64,000 bases of DNA from Suillus spraguei (Eukaryota > Basidiomycota > Agaricomycetes > Boletales > Suillaceae), in the NCBI GenBank assembly GCA_016800925.1, contig JABCPU010000038.1:231389-295388 (forward strand), given 5' to 3'. Under the pieces are notes generated by a model. The model was not told the origin of the DNA, did not search any database, and worked only from the letters and a program-made list of their open reading frames with translations. Position numbers and translations under genes: made by a program. This document shows positions 21,231 through 32,754 of the stretch, piece by piece; the stretch's first letter is position 1; every line of letters begins with the position of its first letter.

Positions 21231-24200
21231 CTCAATTCTATACTGCCCCTGGAAGATCGTTGGTCAGGCTCACACAATCCTCACTTAATAGGGTGCTTGG
21301 ACCCCTACAATTTAGATAGTACTATGTCAGAACCAGCAGAGCCGGAATATGATGATGAAGAACTACTAATACTAAATACTCCCAAGGCCCTCTTCCAACT
21401 ATTTTGTAAAGATAAGCTTCAAGTTCAGATCAACTCCTCGCATTGATGGGAGCTTCTGTGTCCTGAGTGCAAAGAATGGTGTCAGACTGGCATTCACTCT
21501 GGGATCTCTCTTTGGATAGACACACAATTCCAGTTGTTCAGCAACCACAGAGGTAGTAGGAAATGTGAGGCTGTGGTTAAAAAGAAAAAGAAAAATGGTA
21601 ACATGCCTGATGTGCCAATACCTCATTCCCTGGCTACATCAGATGTTGATAGGTAATATGTTTCATTTCAGCTCTATTTCATTACATCACTGACCAATTA
21701 TTCCTGGCAGACTTTGCATTGGGTTATCTACTCATCCTAACACTACCTGGACCTGCACTGGTGTGCCTATTCTCTGGCCAGAGGACCTTCAACCATTTGC
21801 CATGCTCTTCCCTTTGGAATGCCACCACAATGTCCCAGACTCACTCCATTTTACGATTGACATCAGCAACTCTGCCATGCCTTGCACTCAATCAAAACAC
21901 TGCCTGGGGCCCTTAGCTGTGCATAATTTTCCCTGTGACAAGTGCTCTGATGTCCCAGGACTCATTTCACACATTGCAGAAGTTGTGAGGGATCTGAGAT
22001 CATGCACAAACTATGAATTTTTAGGACTCACACACCTGCAGGATATTACAAGAAGCTATGCTGATCAAGTAAACCAGCTGAAGCTGCAGGTACGTCCAGT
22101 TTCATTATATACATGTGTTCCTTACTCACTCCACTCAGGGACTTAATGACTCGCAGAAGCATATGAGAGCCCTCATGCAACTTGATGACCACCATCATCT
22201 CCTCATGGCTGTCTCCAAGAACAACATACCACATCTTCAATAAATCATCAATGTCACTTTACGTGATGGTGCCAGCATTCGTGAGATCATTAACAAATTG
22301 GAAGATGCTCTGGAGGTGGTATATTGTCCATGCGGGTATGGTGCCAGTGACTTGGACATTGCTACACTAGTCTATTGACTTGGTGGACGTCAGCTACTCT
22401 TCGCACTCAACAAAAAACTCAGTCTTCCCTCCCTTCAGACTCTGCAAACTTGTTCTGTCTTTACCATTATCACTCCAACCATCAGTTCTATCTGTGACGA
22501 GCACCTTGACAAAAATATACGCTCTGTGGTCCTCAATACCTGCATCAGTATGACACCATCCCGTGGCGTCAGTTTTATGGTCAATGAAATGGCCATCCAT
22601 TATAGCAAGTACAACAAGATTGGGGGTCTGTGCTGGATGCACTCCAATCATGCTCCGCTCTTATGACTCTGCTGTCAGAATAGCACAGAAAATTCATGAT
22701 GGTGAGGTACACCTTGGCAAGAAGGTCACAGTCATTGGTGCTGCTCGCTTTGGGGAGGAAGAACTTCACCCGATATTAGCAGCTCCCACCTGCAAGACTG
22801 AATGTGCCAGTGACATGGAGGGTGTCATTACTCGTGCAATTCAGTGCTGGAGTGCAACTGGTGCAGATCAGGCTGTTGGATCCATATGGTCATTTGCTAC
22901 AGATGGAGACGCCACTCAATGTGCTGCAGGTCATAAGCTCTTTGTCAAGAACCCTCTGTCCCCGCATTCACAGCTGTATGGGATACTGTCCAACATGCCT
23001 GGGTTGAATACCTTGATGGGTGATAACAAAGTGATGCTTGATTTCAACTTTAAACATATCTTCAAACATAAGTTTTATTTAAATAAAAGAACTCCGAGTC
23101 TAACAATCCCTCAAATTTAGGCATTTGTACACTCATTCATTCTCCTGTTGGCATTGCCCTGAACAATGGTCGTGTCATCAATGCTATGATGCTCTCATAC
23201 TACCTTGTTTGGTTGCCAGCATATGATAAAAAGAGTGTTTCTAAACTCCTTCACCCAGATGATCCTCGAGCCATCGAGCTCATGCAGGCAATCATTGATT
23301 TCTCAAATTCTCAGCACACCATCCTCACAGACTTATTTTCCTTGGACATTGATACACATGCAGACCTAACCTTGATCATGATCCTCAGCAATGTCATTGA
23401 ATCTATCCTTGCTCCCTTCACCAACATCAACCTCTCACTCACAGAGCAGGTCCAATATCTCAGTCACTATGCCCATCTCATGTTTGCCCTCTTCCACTCC
23501 CACTGATGTTCATTCATGGGATATGCACTGTACTACAACTCCCATATGATGTACAAGAACATCATCTTTGGCATCACAAAGCAGCAGGTACTTGATCCAA
23601 GTGCTTCATTTTTTCTTGGTGACTGTGGAGATGACTGTCTAGAGCTTCATTTTGGTCACACCTGCATGATAGGTGGTCATAATTCAGGATGCACCTATTC
23701 ACAGGTGATTGATTGCTTGGGTGCCACAAAGGACATTGATGGCGTCTTCAAGCGGCACCCTGAGCTGGATCCAGGTCACCATCATCTCAGCCTGGGCACA
23801 TGACATGAAAATGTCAAACCACATCAACTGTGAGATGTGGAAGGGCAATATTATAGCTAGCCAATGCAACCTTCCATCGGCATGGGCTAAAGAACGCAAG
23901 ATAGCACTCTCTATTCTTAGTTTATCCGAGATTGATCACACCAACTTCTCATTCCTCAAACTCTTCTATGATCCAGCTATCAACATGCTACATTCTTTCA
24001 GCCAGAACAAGTACTTCAGTATCTCAGATGAGGATTCTGAGGATGCTGTTACAATTGCTGCCTCAGTGCAGCCAATTGTGCAGGAGATGATACCCAAGCT
24101 GGAGGAGGACAGTGATGGAGATGCAGAGGAGCTCATGTTAATATTTGAGGAGGCCTTGATTGCAGAGTCTGCCAGTTCTGATCTTAGCGTCACTCAACAT

Positions 24201-25753
24201 CCTGCCCCAATGATAGATCCAACAGCCCCTCCATTGTCACAAGGCCCCAGTATATGCCCCAATGACTACCTTCTATTCAAAGGTCGCTGGATCCACAAGC
24301 AAACAATCTGCCAGCTGGTCATCAATAAGGACTTTGTCTCAAAGTTATCTAACTGACTTGAATGTGTTCGTGCAGGTTACACAAAGGTCAACAAGAGGGT
24401 CGACATGTCTGCAGGCTGCATCATGGATGCCAATTTATTTCTTGTCGGCGACATTTACCCCACACTTCTTCATTCTGGTCAAACTCTGTCTGTTGGTATA
24501 CTCCATTTTACATTGCTCACACTCAACAGCACTTCCTGTGCATTAGTCAATACTACCATCATGAAAGCTTGTTGCATGACTGGAAAGGTGACTAGACAGC
24601 TTCTTACCATCATCCCCACACATCCCTCACCCAAGTCTCCTCAAACTTCATTCCTACGGAACGGAGGTTATGTCAAGGTGCACTCTGTCATTCAAGGCAC
24701 ATTGGATTCTACAGAACAAGCAGTTATTATTAGTGTCCCAGATCACTGATTGAGCCAATCAACCCAGAACCAACCTTCATTTGTCTTCACAAGGACATCA
24801 ATACAGACGATTTTTTGGAGATCAAGGGCAGACAGACTACTTGGCAGGTTTCAGCAGATACACTCCAGGCTGCCTGTGATCTCCTGTGGGCAAAGGCCAT
24901 TGAGATGAAAGTTCCCTTGAAGTCAATTACATCCATCAATCCATCTGATCCCAAGAATTTCCCTTACCGCTTATCTGATGGTATGTTGTAATACTTATGT
25001 TGGCGAATGTCACTGACATGACTTCTCAGGTTCTCCAGCTATTGTCTCTGTTGAAGCAAGTGCTTTGCTCGCAGCTTCCAGAGGCAAACACCTTACCGTG
25101 TGCCCACTCTGTGAAGCAAATGTCTCTGACATGCGTTGTCACATGGTCTCCACATCTTATGAGCTTCAACCAACATGCCTGAGGAGATGAGCTTAAAGAA
25201 ATCAGTATGTTTGTTAACAATACAGTACTGAATCATATTAATCAATATAAGGTCGGCGTCAAGTATCCATCCAGTTTCTGTGGCCAATCTAGAATGCCCG
25301 CATGCATCATCACAATCACAGTATCAAATAATGTGGCATCTACCTGGGAAAGAAATGCATGTACCAGCACACATTTAGGTATGGCTCAGTGGAGATAGGA
25401 TCAAAGAACAAGCCGTGTCGCAACATACCATTGAAATGTAAACTCTGCCACCCAACACTCCCTCTCCAACCTGGAAAGACCTCATGAAGGGTGCAGGCAG
25501 TCACTGTCAATGCCATCTGGCATTACAACATGACAGAGCACATCCTTAGTGAGCACAATGAGTATACTGTCCCTGGACATAAGGAGGCTGGGGTTGGCTT
25601 GCCTGCAAACATCTTGAAGGCAATCAAGTTGACAGGGCTAGAACAGATGGCTGCATGTGTTCCGGCCTGGGCACTCAACCATAATACACACACCGTGAAG
25701 ATGACAGTGTTGCTTGAGCAGAGAATGATTTTTATTCACATTGGTGTGTAATT
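21207..25753 (+). pseudogene. Decayed transposase-like gene of the 8.85-kb element
   Basis: The pieces run in order on the + strand with introns (for example 21658-21713 and 22090-22138). They are an N-terminal finger-like part (LCPECKEWC, later HRGSRKCEA), a middle part (YDSAVRIAQKIHDGEVHLG, FATDGDATQCAAGHKLF, LDFNFKHIFK), NNGRVINAMMLSYYLVWLP and IESILAPFTNINLSLTEQV. After these come LELHFG and GGHNSGCTYSQVIDCLGA, KRHPELDPGHHHLS, FEEALI, WIHKQTICQLVINKDF and a C-terminal Cys/His cluster (CPLCEANVSDMRCHM). Similar long proteins occur in many mushroom genomes as hypotheticals, from memory. The order Asp-rich core, then E-x2-FG and a GG-H-N box, recalls P-element/THAP-type transposases, but this is inference. 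Stops near 21444, 22240, 22378 and 23505 and frameshifts between the blocks make it a pseudogene. Confidence 0.65.
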
Positions 25754-27060
25754 CCATGTGGCAGTGCTTTCGTCTGGTGTGGTGTCTTGCTACTTAAGGG
25801 TCTTATATATGAGAACATGTATACAGTGACAACACAACTGTACAGGGATAAGACTTCTTGCCAGTCCTTAAGTACACAGTCTCTCCAACTTTTCTAATTT
25901 CATGGCCTGTGTGTGAAAGTGTTGAGTTTGAAATTTGAAGTAGTGTTGTATAGTAGGTATGTTTCACCCTATTAGATTGTGTTTCAACCTATGAAAGTAT
26001 GTGTTTCAACTTTGTTGTGTTCTCCGAGTGCATGTCTCCCCTTCCTTTGAAAGAGAGAGTCTTTGATCTGTGTACGTAAAGCTTAGTCTGAGAGCTGTTA
26101 GAAATTATATAGTCAACCCCTGTAAGGTAGTATATAATGCAGAGTAGATATAGATTTCTTAGTCTTACTTCAAGGCTAGTATGCCTGCACTTTTAGTTCT
26201 TATTGCTAGACAGATTCAAGAGTATGGTTGTCTAGAGTTTAGATACTATACTGAGTTACTAAATACTAGACTAATAGCTGTGATGTAATGTTATACTTGT
26301 TAGCTCTGGACTTATTGATGCCAGATAATGATAGCTCTTCATGAGGAAAGCTTTATTTGTTATCCTTATTGCCTGTCCTGGCCTTACTATTTATTGTCAT
26401 TTAATAACAGACAATTTATGACTAGGCAAGGATGTCTTGTGTGTCTATCAATTAACTTCAAAGGCTAGACAAAGGGCCTACACTTTCTGTGGCTCACTCT
26501 CACACAGTTTGAGACAAGAGTGTAAAGTGGGAAGTCTGTTATTACAGGTGAAAATGGGCTCCTTATATACCTTTTGGAGGCCCTGCTTACTAAGCATGAT
26601 TCTACACATAGATTGGTAAGAGAATCTTAAACCTTCCTATTTAGTGTGTTGAGTCAGCTTATTTTACTAAGTACATTATAAATACAGTGAATTCTTACAA
26701 AGCATGACAAAAGGCTGTTGAGTCATCTCAAGGATTGGTCATGCAAAAGCTGACAAACCAAGCCTTTTGGGTGAGCTTACTCATCCTTTTTACTAAGTGC
26801 ATTACAAATAAAGTTCAAATCTTACAAAGATCTTACAAAGCATGATAAATCATGACAAAACATGATGAGTCAATTCTGAAAGTCTTATAAATCATCAAAT
26901 TTGAGAATAGAAAGTTCTGGAATAAAATGAAAGGGGATAGAATATGAAGGAACTAAATCAAAGTACAAAAAATATAAGAGACAATCAAAGTGTGAGCAAA
27001 ATAATAGGACAACTTAGAGATATAGTATGAACTATTGGATCTTTCCTATCACTCCTTCTT
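25754..27060. other. AT-rich LTR-like relic, inverted
   Basis: No coding frame. On the minus strand GGTATATAAGGAGCCCA near 26563-26580 matches the TATA region at 61512-61528, and TGAGTCA motifs lie at 26650, 26719 and 26866, as in that other stretch. I read it as an old inverted LTR of the same retrotransposon family, limits unknown. Confidence 0.4.
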
Positions 27061-27063
27061 ATT

Positions 27064-28190
27064 TTAGCTTGGTATGAATCTCATACCATGTATGACACCG
27101 CCCATGACCATCCCAGCATCATTCAGACCAGCAGATCTTACTGCTTTAATCCCTGTTGAAGCTTTTGGAGTAACATCTCCATCTTCTCCAGATAAACTCA
27201 TTATAGCCACTGAACATCTGGATACACCTGACCTCCCCACCTCAGCATACACCCTTACTCCCTCACAGCAGAGGACCCTTAAATGCAAGAATTGTATTGC
27301 CCTTAAACACATGACATGTAATAAAGGAAAGAAATGGGCATGCTCTGTTAGCCCTCCCTATATCATTTCACCCTCACCACTCCATACATCAACTTCTAAC
27401 CTGGACAAAAACATGAAATGTCATGTCTGTGGAAACTACAGACATCAGCAGAAGAATTGCCCCTGACTATCAATGTCAGATTTGTGAGCACTGGGCTCCC
27501 ACTCATTTATCTATCTAGTGCCCTCAGCGATTCGGTGACCCCCCATTTAATCTCACTTGGAAAGATGACGGCTTCTATGAAGCACTTCATAAGTGGGAGC
27601 AGTATCTCACTAACTACCATAGATGAAAAGAAGGTTGTCAAGCACAGATAATAGCTGAGAGGGAGGCTGCTTACATGTTATGTGGGAGTGCTGCCAATGA
27701 AGATGTTGCTAATTATGATGACTACAATCTTGTCTATGACAACAATAGAGATGAGCAAAGTTGGTGACTTTACACTTAACATGGAGGTAATGTTACAATT
27801 GTATGTACCCCTATTCAATTTCCTTTTGTTCTATTTCTTAGTCAGTTTAGCATATGCATACACTAAACCTCTGACTCATGACTTATATGTTTCAACATGT
27901 CTGTATTACATAATGCCTTCCTTATTAGGATATGCAGTTACATTCCCATGGTTACATGGTCTATGCGCACATATGGCTCTATTTAAGCACAGTGTATTAT
28001 GCTTATATTTCCCCACTTTAATCTTACTAGGTTTTACCTCAGAATCCTCTTGCTAAGGTCTCCAACCTTAGTCATCTGAATCATCTCTAAGTCTAAGCAC
28101 TCCTTAGCCTTAGTCTCTATTTTTGATCTCATACTTGACTTAGCTAAGTCTTGTATGTCAAACCTTTGCTCTTGTGCATCAGTCAGAATC
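27064..28190 (+). mobile_element. Relic of a Gypsy A-type element: ORF3 and 3' LTR
   Basis: Two frames (27074-27466 and on to about 27770) encode a decayed version of ORF3 of Gypsy A (41376-42845). Shared blocks are FGVTSPSSP, TPDLPTSAYTL, KNMKCHVCG then HQQKNC, and FNLTWKDDGFYEAL. A frame shift lies after the zinc knuckle at 27466. A 3' LTR starts at 27791 (TGTTACAATTGTATGTACCCC), the reverse complement of the LTR end in Gypsy A, and fades out near 28190. Pol, gag and the 5' LTR are missing. It lies inside the 8.85-kb transposon. Confidence 0.75.
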
Positions 28191-28239
28191 CATGCCAGAA
28201 GGCTCTCTTTTGAGCTTGCATGTTAAGAACTATCCCAGT

Positions 28240-28605
28240 TGTTAGAATCCGCATCCGATAGCCCCTATCTGGAAGAAGATAGAGATATCTGGAAATGATA
28301 TCTGGAAGTATTTCTGGTCATGTGACCTGTCATCTGGATTAGGTTACTCCTCTTAAATCACCGGACTACCTGTCAAGTAGCGGAGTAGACTAACACTCAT
28401 CCATAATAACGATAGCATAGTGTACAGCTACTTACTCCAGACTCTGTCATATCACTGGAGATGATGACAGAGATACTCCATACATATTTAGTATAAGAAC
28501 AACATGTAAACTACAAGTTAAAGGGTCAAAATAAGAAATCTATTCTGTACCAAAGTTACTCTACTCCTATAAAACTGGATTTCCAATCCTTTCCGGTTCC
28601 TAACA
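28240..28605. repeat. Possible solo LTR
   Basis: The stretch starts TGTTAGAATCC and ends GGTTCCTAACA, an inverted TGTTAG/CTAACA pair as in LTRs, with repeated TATCTGGAA motifs near the left end. The flanks CAGT and TAGT differ in one base, so a 4-bp duplication is only possible. Confidence 0.35.
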
Positions 28606-28777
28606 TAGTCCACTCTTCCAGAACCTCTATTTCTGGAATACCTCCGGAAAACATCTCGGAAACCTCTTCCAGAAATCCTTCAGATTCCTTTCAGAAACTT
28701 TATCAGAAACTAATCCGGAAGCCCTCCAGATTCCATCCCCTATACTCCGGCTATAATCTTATCACCAGTTCATAACA

Positions 28778-29284
28778 GAAAGCATCTAAGGGGGTCCGCA
28801 AAGGCCCAGATGATTTGGTGGAATCAATAGAACCGGAACAATGGTGAGATCAGAAACATAAGTCTGTTTGAGATGAACTCGTGCTATCCGAGTCCCAGTT
28901 GCTGTCATCATCTGATATCTCGAAGCTCAATGATATGAAGGTCTCTGAATGCCATTGTAGTGAATTCATGAATGAGAGTATGATTCAGAGAGACATCAAT
29001 AACAACAACACATATGACGCACATATAATTGATATTGGTCACATGATATCACTCATGACATCCAAAATATTGAATTTAGTGAGCAGCGCCCTTCAACACA
29101 CGTTTTTCATTGATTCAACTATCTAGATGTGTTCTACAGTATTGAAAATGACCCCCTCTCAGTACTCGGCGAATGATTCTATCAATTTCTGATGCCGCTA
29201 TCGAGGAACTCAGAACAGTATACAGGTAAGTTCAAGGAGCTGTGTATTAAGGTTTAAAAGCTTATGTAAAGTTACCCTACATAT
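28778..29284 (-). repeat. Right terminal inverted repeat
   Basis: Reverse complement of 20437-21230 without the MITE; it ends CCCTACATAT at 29284. It keeps the frame LNDMKVSECHCSEFMNES, which is also present in the left arm, so that frame is duplicated, not evidence of a separate gene. Confidence 0.85.
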
Positions 29285-29529
29285 CCAGAATTCTTCCTCT
29301 GGCGTGGCAGTCCGACTCGATACTTCGAAGTTCAGTCAGCCTAATCAAGACAAATATTTGTCTCGCTGCTGCAAGGTCGTGCAGACACTCGCAGACAGCG
29401 AATTAAAGGACATATATTATACATAATGAAACAAGTCTGATATAATAAGTGTCCAACTCTAGACCCTTCCAAGACAACGGACTTCAACCCATAAATACTA
29501 TGAGGCGTTTAGTGATATTTTATTTTGAG

Positions 29530-30701
29530 CTACGACTCATCGTCTTCGTCGTCCTCGTCGCCATCCTTTGCTTCACCACCAGTCCATTTCCGTTCCCATA
29601 GCTGGGGTGGTGCGTCAGGATGACGTTGTAATAGTGGATGATCAAGGGGGAGAGCACTTCTCGCCACCATTAGCCGCTGCTTGAAGACATCATGCTCCGA
29701 CAAAAGTTCTGTGACGTATTCGATAGCTGTAGCGCAGGATTAAAATAAATGTGAATGAAAGCAGAGATGTAGTCTGAGCACTGACTCTTTGAAAGCACGA
29801 CGTGTTCGCTTTTTGGACCGGCTCTGCCATCGACTTTCTCACCGTCGTCATTTGCTGCCTTCCCTTTGCACCGTCGCCTGCCAACTTTCTTCCCGCTCGC
29901 AACCGCCTCATCTTCTTCCATTGCCTCAGCTAACATGGCCTCCCGTAGAGATGGAACGATGTCGCACAAAGCCTCGTAGCCTCTTCTTATATTTGCTCTT
30001 CGCTTCTGCTCCGACTGTATATGATTTGCTTTTTTCTGGGAGGGTGATAGAAGGGTTGTTGCTCTACCGGTGTCACTTGCAAATTGTTGTGATGTGACTG
30101 ACGACTGTCGCCGCCGTTTATTTGTGACATCATGATCCGGTGGTGGGGATCGTTTATTCGACGAGACCGGTGTAGGAGTGGTATGCTGTGTAGAGAAGGA
30201 TGAAGCTGAGGAAGACAGATCGATAGGAGACATGCTTGATGACGAGGATGATGCATTCTCGAACGCGAACGTTCTCGCTCTAGTTCTGGCGGAGACTGAT
30301 GAAGGGTTCATGGTTCGTTGAGGTATGTGAGCACGATTGCGAGAGGGCGGTGGCTGGGAATATCCTGTGGCAGCGTCATTACCCTCTACACGTCGCTCTC
30401 GACGGGTAGAGTAGAGAAATGACAAAGAGTTTGACTGTGACTGGGGATGCCGATTAACCGGTTGTTCAGACGGGGGCTGGCGAGATGAAGGAGTGTGAGC
30501 GAGTGGATACCGCCATTTATCTGTATCCAGTGACATGAGGTCCTTGGTTGCTTGAGCCAGCGCTTCTTTACCGTGTGCTGGAGGCATATGTTCATGAGAG
30601 ACTTCTAGTTGCATATTCCATCCCGCTGAAAAGTCGGTAGTGTCAAGTGATGAAAGGAATTTCTGAAAGGCATGCGCCTCGGTAGGTGTTAAGAGCGACA
30701 T
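29530..30701 (-). CDS. bHLH transcription factor
   Basis: Two exons on the minus strand: 29786-30701 and 29530-29726, giving 370 residues. The ATG at 30701 (MSLLTPTEAHAFQKF) is the first in frame; upstream only non-ATG codons extend it. Residues about 20-225 are Ser/Pro/Arg-rich and probably disordered. The bHLH domain starts with KKANHIQSEQKRR, with the His-x3-Glu-x3-Arg pattern of E-box binders, helix 1 IRRGYEALCDIVPSLREA, a long basic/acidic loop of about 50 residues, and helix 2 LSKTIEYVTELL, which is completed only after the intron. The C terminus ends in an acidic run (DGDEDDEDDES). It belongs to the fungal bHLH group that includes Ino4-like factors, but its target genes cannot be inferred. 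The gene looks intact. Confidence 0.87.
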
Positions 30702-32184
30702 GAGACTCCAGTTTTTGAACAAGAGCGAGTACTTTTGTACTCTAGCAGAATTGCGAGTTCGTGCAGGATGATGAGAGTTGAATTTAACGATGCGTCGAGG
30801 CTGAAATTGCTGTTGCGGCCATTTCGGGATTCATGAGACAGGTGGCTGTGTTTCCCCATGGGATCGTGCCTTGGTTCCGCGAAAAAAACTGTGTCAGCAC
30901 CGGGATCTCTGGGTCCTTATGAGTCACATGCACGAACTTGCTATGCAGCAGCCTAGATGTAGTACTACTAACTCTTTCTTTCATCCAACTTTGTAATATA
31001 TATTATCGGATGACAACGGCGGCTAATGTTCAACGAGTGTACTAGCCTGTACTTTGGAGGATAATGTATTAATCTGAAACAAACGACGAGGGCGCGATGT
31101 CAGGACGGTGGCGGCGGTATACTCGTCATCATCATGTTGGCGCTTCATTTATTTTACAAGCTTGACAGTTGTCATGAAATGAGACATGTATGCGTATCCT
31201 GGCCAAAACGTGTCCCGTTCATCGCACATCATCTACAAAATTTATCCGGAAGCATAGTAGCACTCACTGGACAGTGGAAAGCCCATCCTGGTATCAGTAG
31301 GATCTAGCAGGACGCTCTTACTAGCAATTTTTTTTAGCTTGAACTTTCCTATCCAATGCCTCATGGTTTCCGTCGCCACCGCGAGATTAATCCGATGAAG
31401 TCATCCATGCTCCAATTGTAAAAAAAAAGTGCTTATCGAGCAAGGTGTTCGCCCACTCGGCTATGCCCGGGCGGCCTTGACACTGACAAGCGATGCAAGC
31501 CTCAACACATATATAACCGGAATATGCAAGATAGTTGAGCTCATCACCGAAAACAGTGAGCAGGAGCGTCGGCTACCCAACCGGAATCGTTCCAGGACCG
31601 TTCCAGGAAGCTCTGGTAACCAGAGGTTTATCATCTCGGATCTACCGTTGTGCGGCGGCGGCTGCCTCGGTAATCATTAGATAAGCTTGACACAGGTTAT
31701 TCGGGCTAGGTCAGACTTGCGGACGTTCGAAAGTTCGAAAGTTCCGTCCGGCCTATCAGTCCGGTCCGGAGTATTGTCCCCCATCGTCCAATAAACGCTG
31801 CTGGTCGTCTCACAGCCTGCAGGTATCCCTGACCTAATACTAGAGATCATGTCTCATCGGCAGCCGTAGCCTCAAGGATATATCATTTGTGAGAGAGTAC
31901 TCCTCGCTGACGCCCAAATCTCATGAATCAGGCTTGAATGTATCCAATAGGCCTACGATCGAGATGGAGGGCGAGAAGTGTGCATATACATATGCGTAGG
32001 ATGCGGATTATTCATTGAAAGAGTTATACAGGCGAGTGATTTGGCTGCTTCTCGTTTTGCCGCATTTCCAACGTCTATGTCATGCCGACTCAAGCTCTCC
32101 TTGTTAAATAACCTCATGTCCTATTTTGTTCACGGAGACTGCTCATGCCCAGCAAGAATAATTAGACGGCAGGCTTTTCGAAGG
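30702..32184. other. Upstream region of the bHLH gene, no gene seen
   Basis: This is the probable bHLH promoter and spacer. The short open frames on both strands show no domain. A direct repeat of TTCGAAAG lies at about 31728-31746. Nothing else stands out. Confidence 0.4.
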
Positions 32185-32540
32185 CTCGCGTCACGGTTAA
32201 GTTTTGCATCGGGTTTCATTTGAATAAGCGTCGAGGGGTGCGCATCGGCAGCTGATGGCACAAGTGAGCTATTCTCAACCCATTCTTTTCCGACGACCCA
32301 ACAGAATGTTACCACATTCGGTCCTTCTCATGCATAGCCCCTGGTATGGACGCTGCCGAGGCTCGTCAGTCAAGTTTGGCGAAATCAGCTTGTATAATTT
32401 GAAGAACGACAAATCAGACTTCATGCGGTCATGTCAGCCCCCACAGTCTTTTTTCTCCATGTCCTTCCGCAGCGTTGTCTGGATCTATCAGTGTCATTGT
32501 ATCTTCACTATATCAATCAGGGATTCTCAACTTGACTAGT
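32185..32540. repeat. Direct repeat before the DUF6533 gene
   Basis: Shared with 34815-35165 in the same orientation: AAGTTTTGC(A/G)TCGG, CATTTGAAT(A/G)AGCGTCGAGG, GAAGAACGACAAATCA and CACTATATCA(A/G)TCAGGGATT. It lies 215 bp before the DUF6533 start codon and may be family promoter sequence. Confidence 0.7.
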
Positions 32541-32754
32541 TCTGGCTGTGCAAAGTGACAGTCAGTCTCTGTGCTCGCATACGTCCGTTTGCTTCTATCT
32601 CCCCTATTTCTGACTAGTTAGGTGTTGACATGTCAACCAAATTTGACTTCCATCCTTTATGGTATTCGAGTATTCTAGGCACTGGATGGTGGTATAATTA
32701 ACGGGACTGTCATCGTTACACACCTACCAAGTTCGCCTCCCATCCTCTAACAGT

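Larger units (their letters stand above)
20437..29284 (+). mobile_element. 8.85-kb DNA transposon with long terminal inverted repeats
   Basis: Both ends read ATATGTAGGGTAACTTTAC inward, and the inverted repeats run for about 0.5 kb (left 20437-21230 with a MITE inside, right 28778-29284). The flanking host sequence is the duplicated TAN1 upstream region, continuous across the insertion. The outermost bases allow a TA target duplication, although AT symmetry makes the exact limit ambiguous. It contains a decayed transposase-like gene (21207-25753), a Gypsy relic and a probable solo LTR. The gene has several stops and frameshifts, so the element is dead. The superfamily is uncertain; see the gene entry. 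Confidence 0.85.

Noticed and set aside
28881..29126. Frame LSESQLLSSSDISKL... in the right inverted repeat as a possible gene
   Set aside because: The same frame exists in the left inverted repeat and ends without domain; it is repeat sequence duplicated by the inverted arms.
30784..30984. Minus-strand frame just upstream of the bHLH gene as a first exon
   Set aside because: No in-frame splice joins it to the bHLH coding exon and the bHLH N terminus starts naturally at MSLLTPTEAH.
31728..31746. TTCGAAAGTTCGAAAGTTC as a heat-shock element
   Set aside because: GAA and TTC blocks are not in the regular spacing with 2-bp gaps over three units, and no gene start lies close by.
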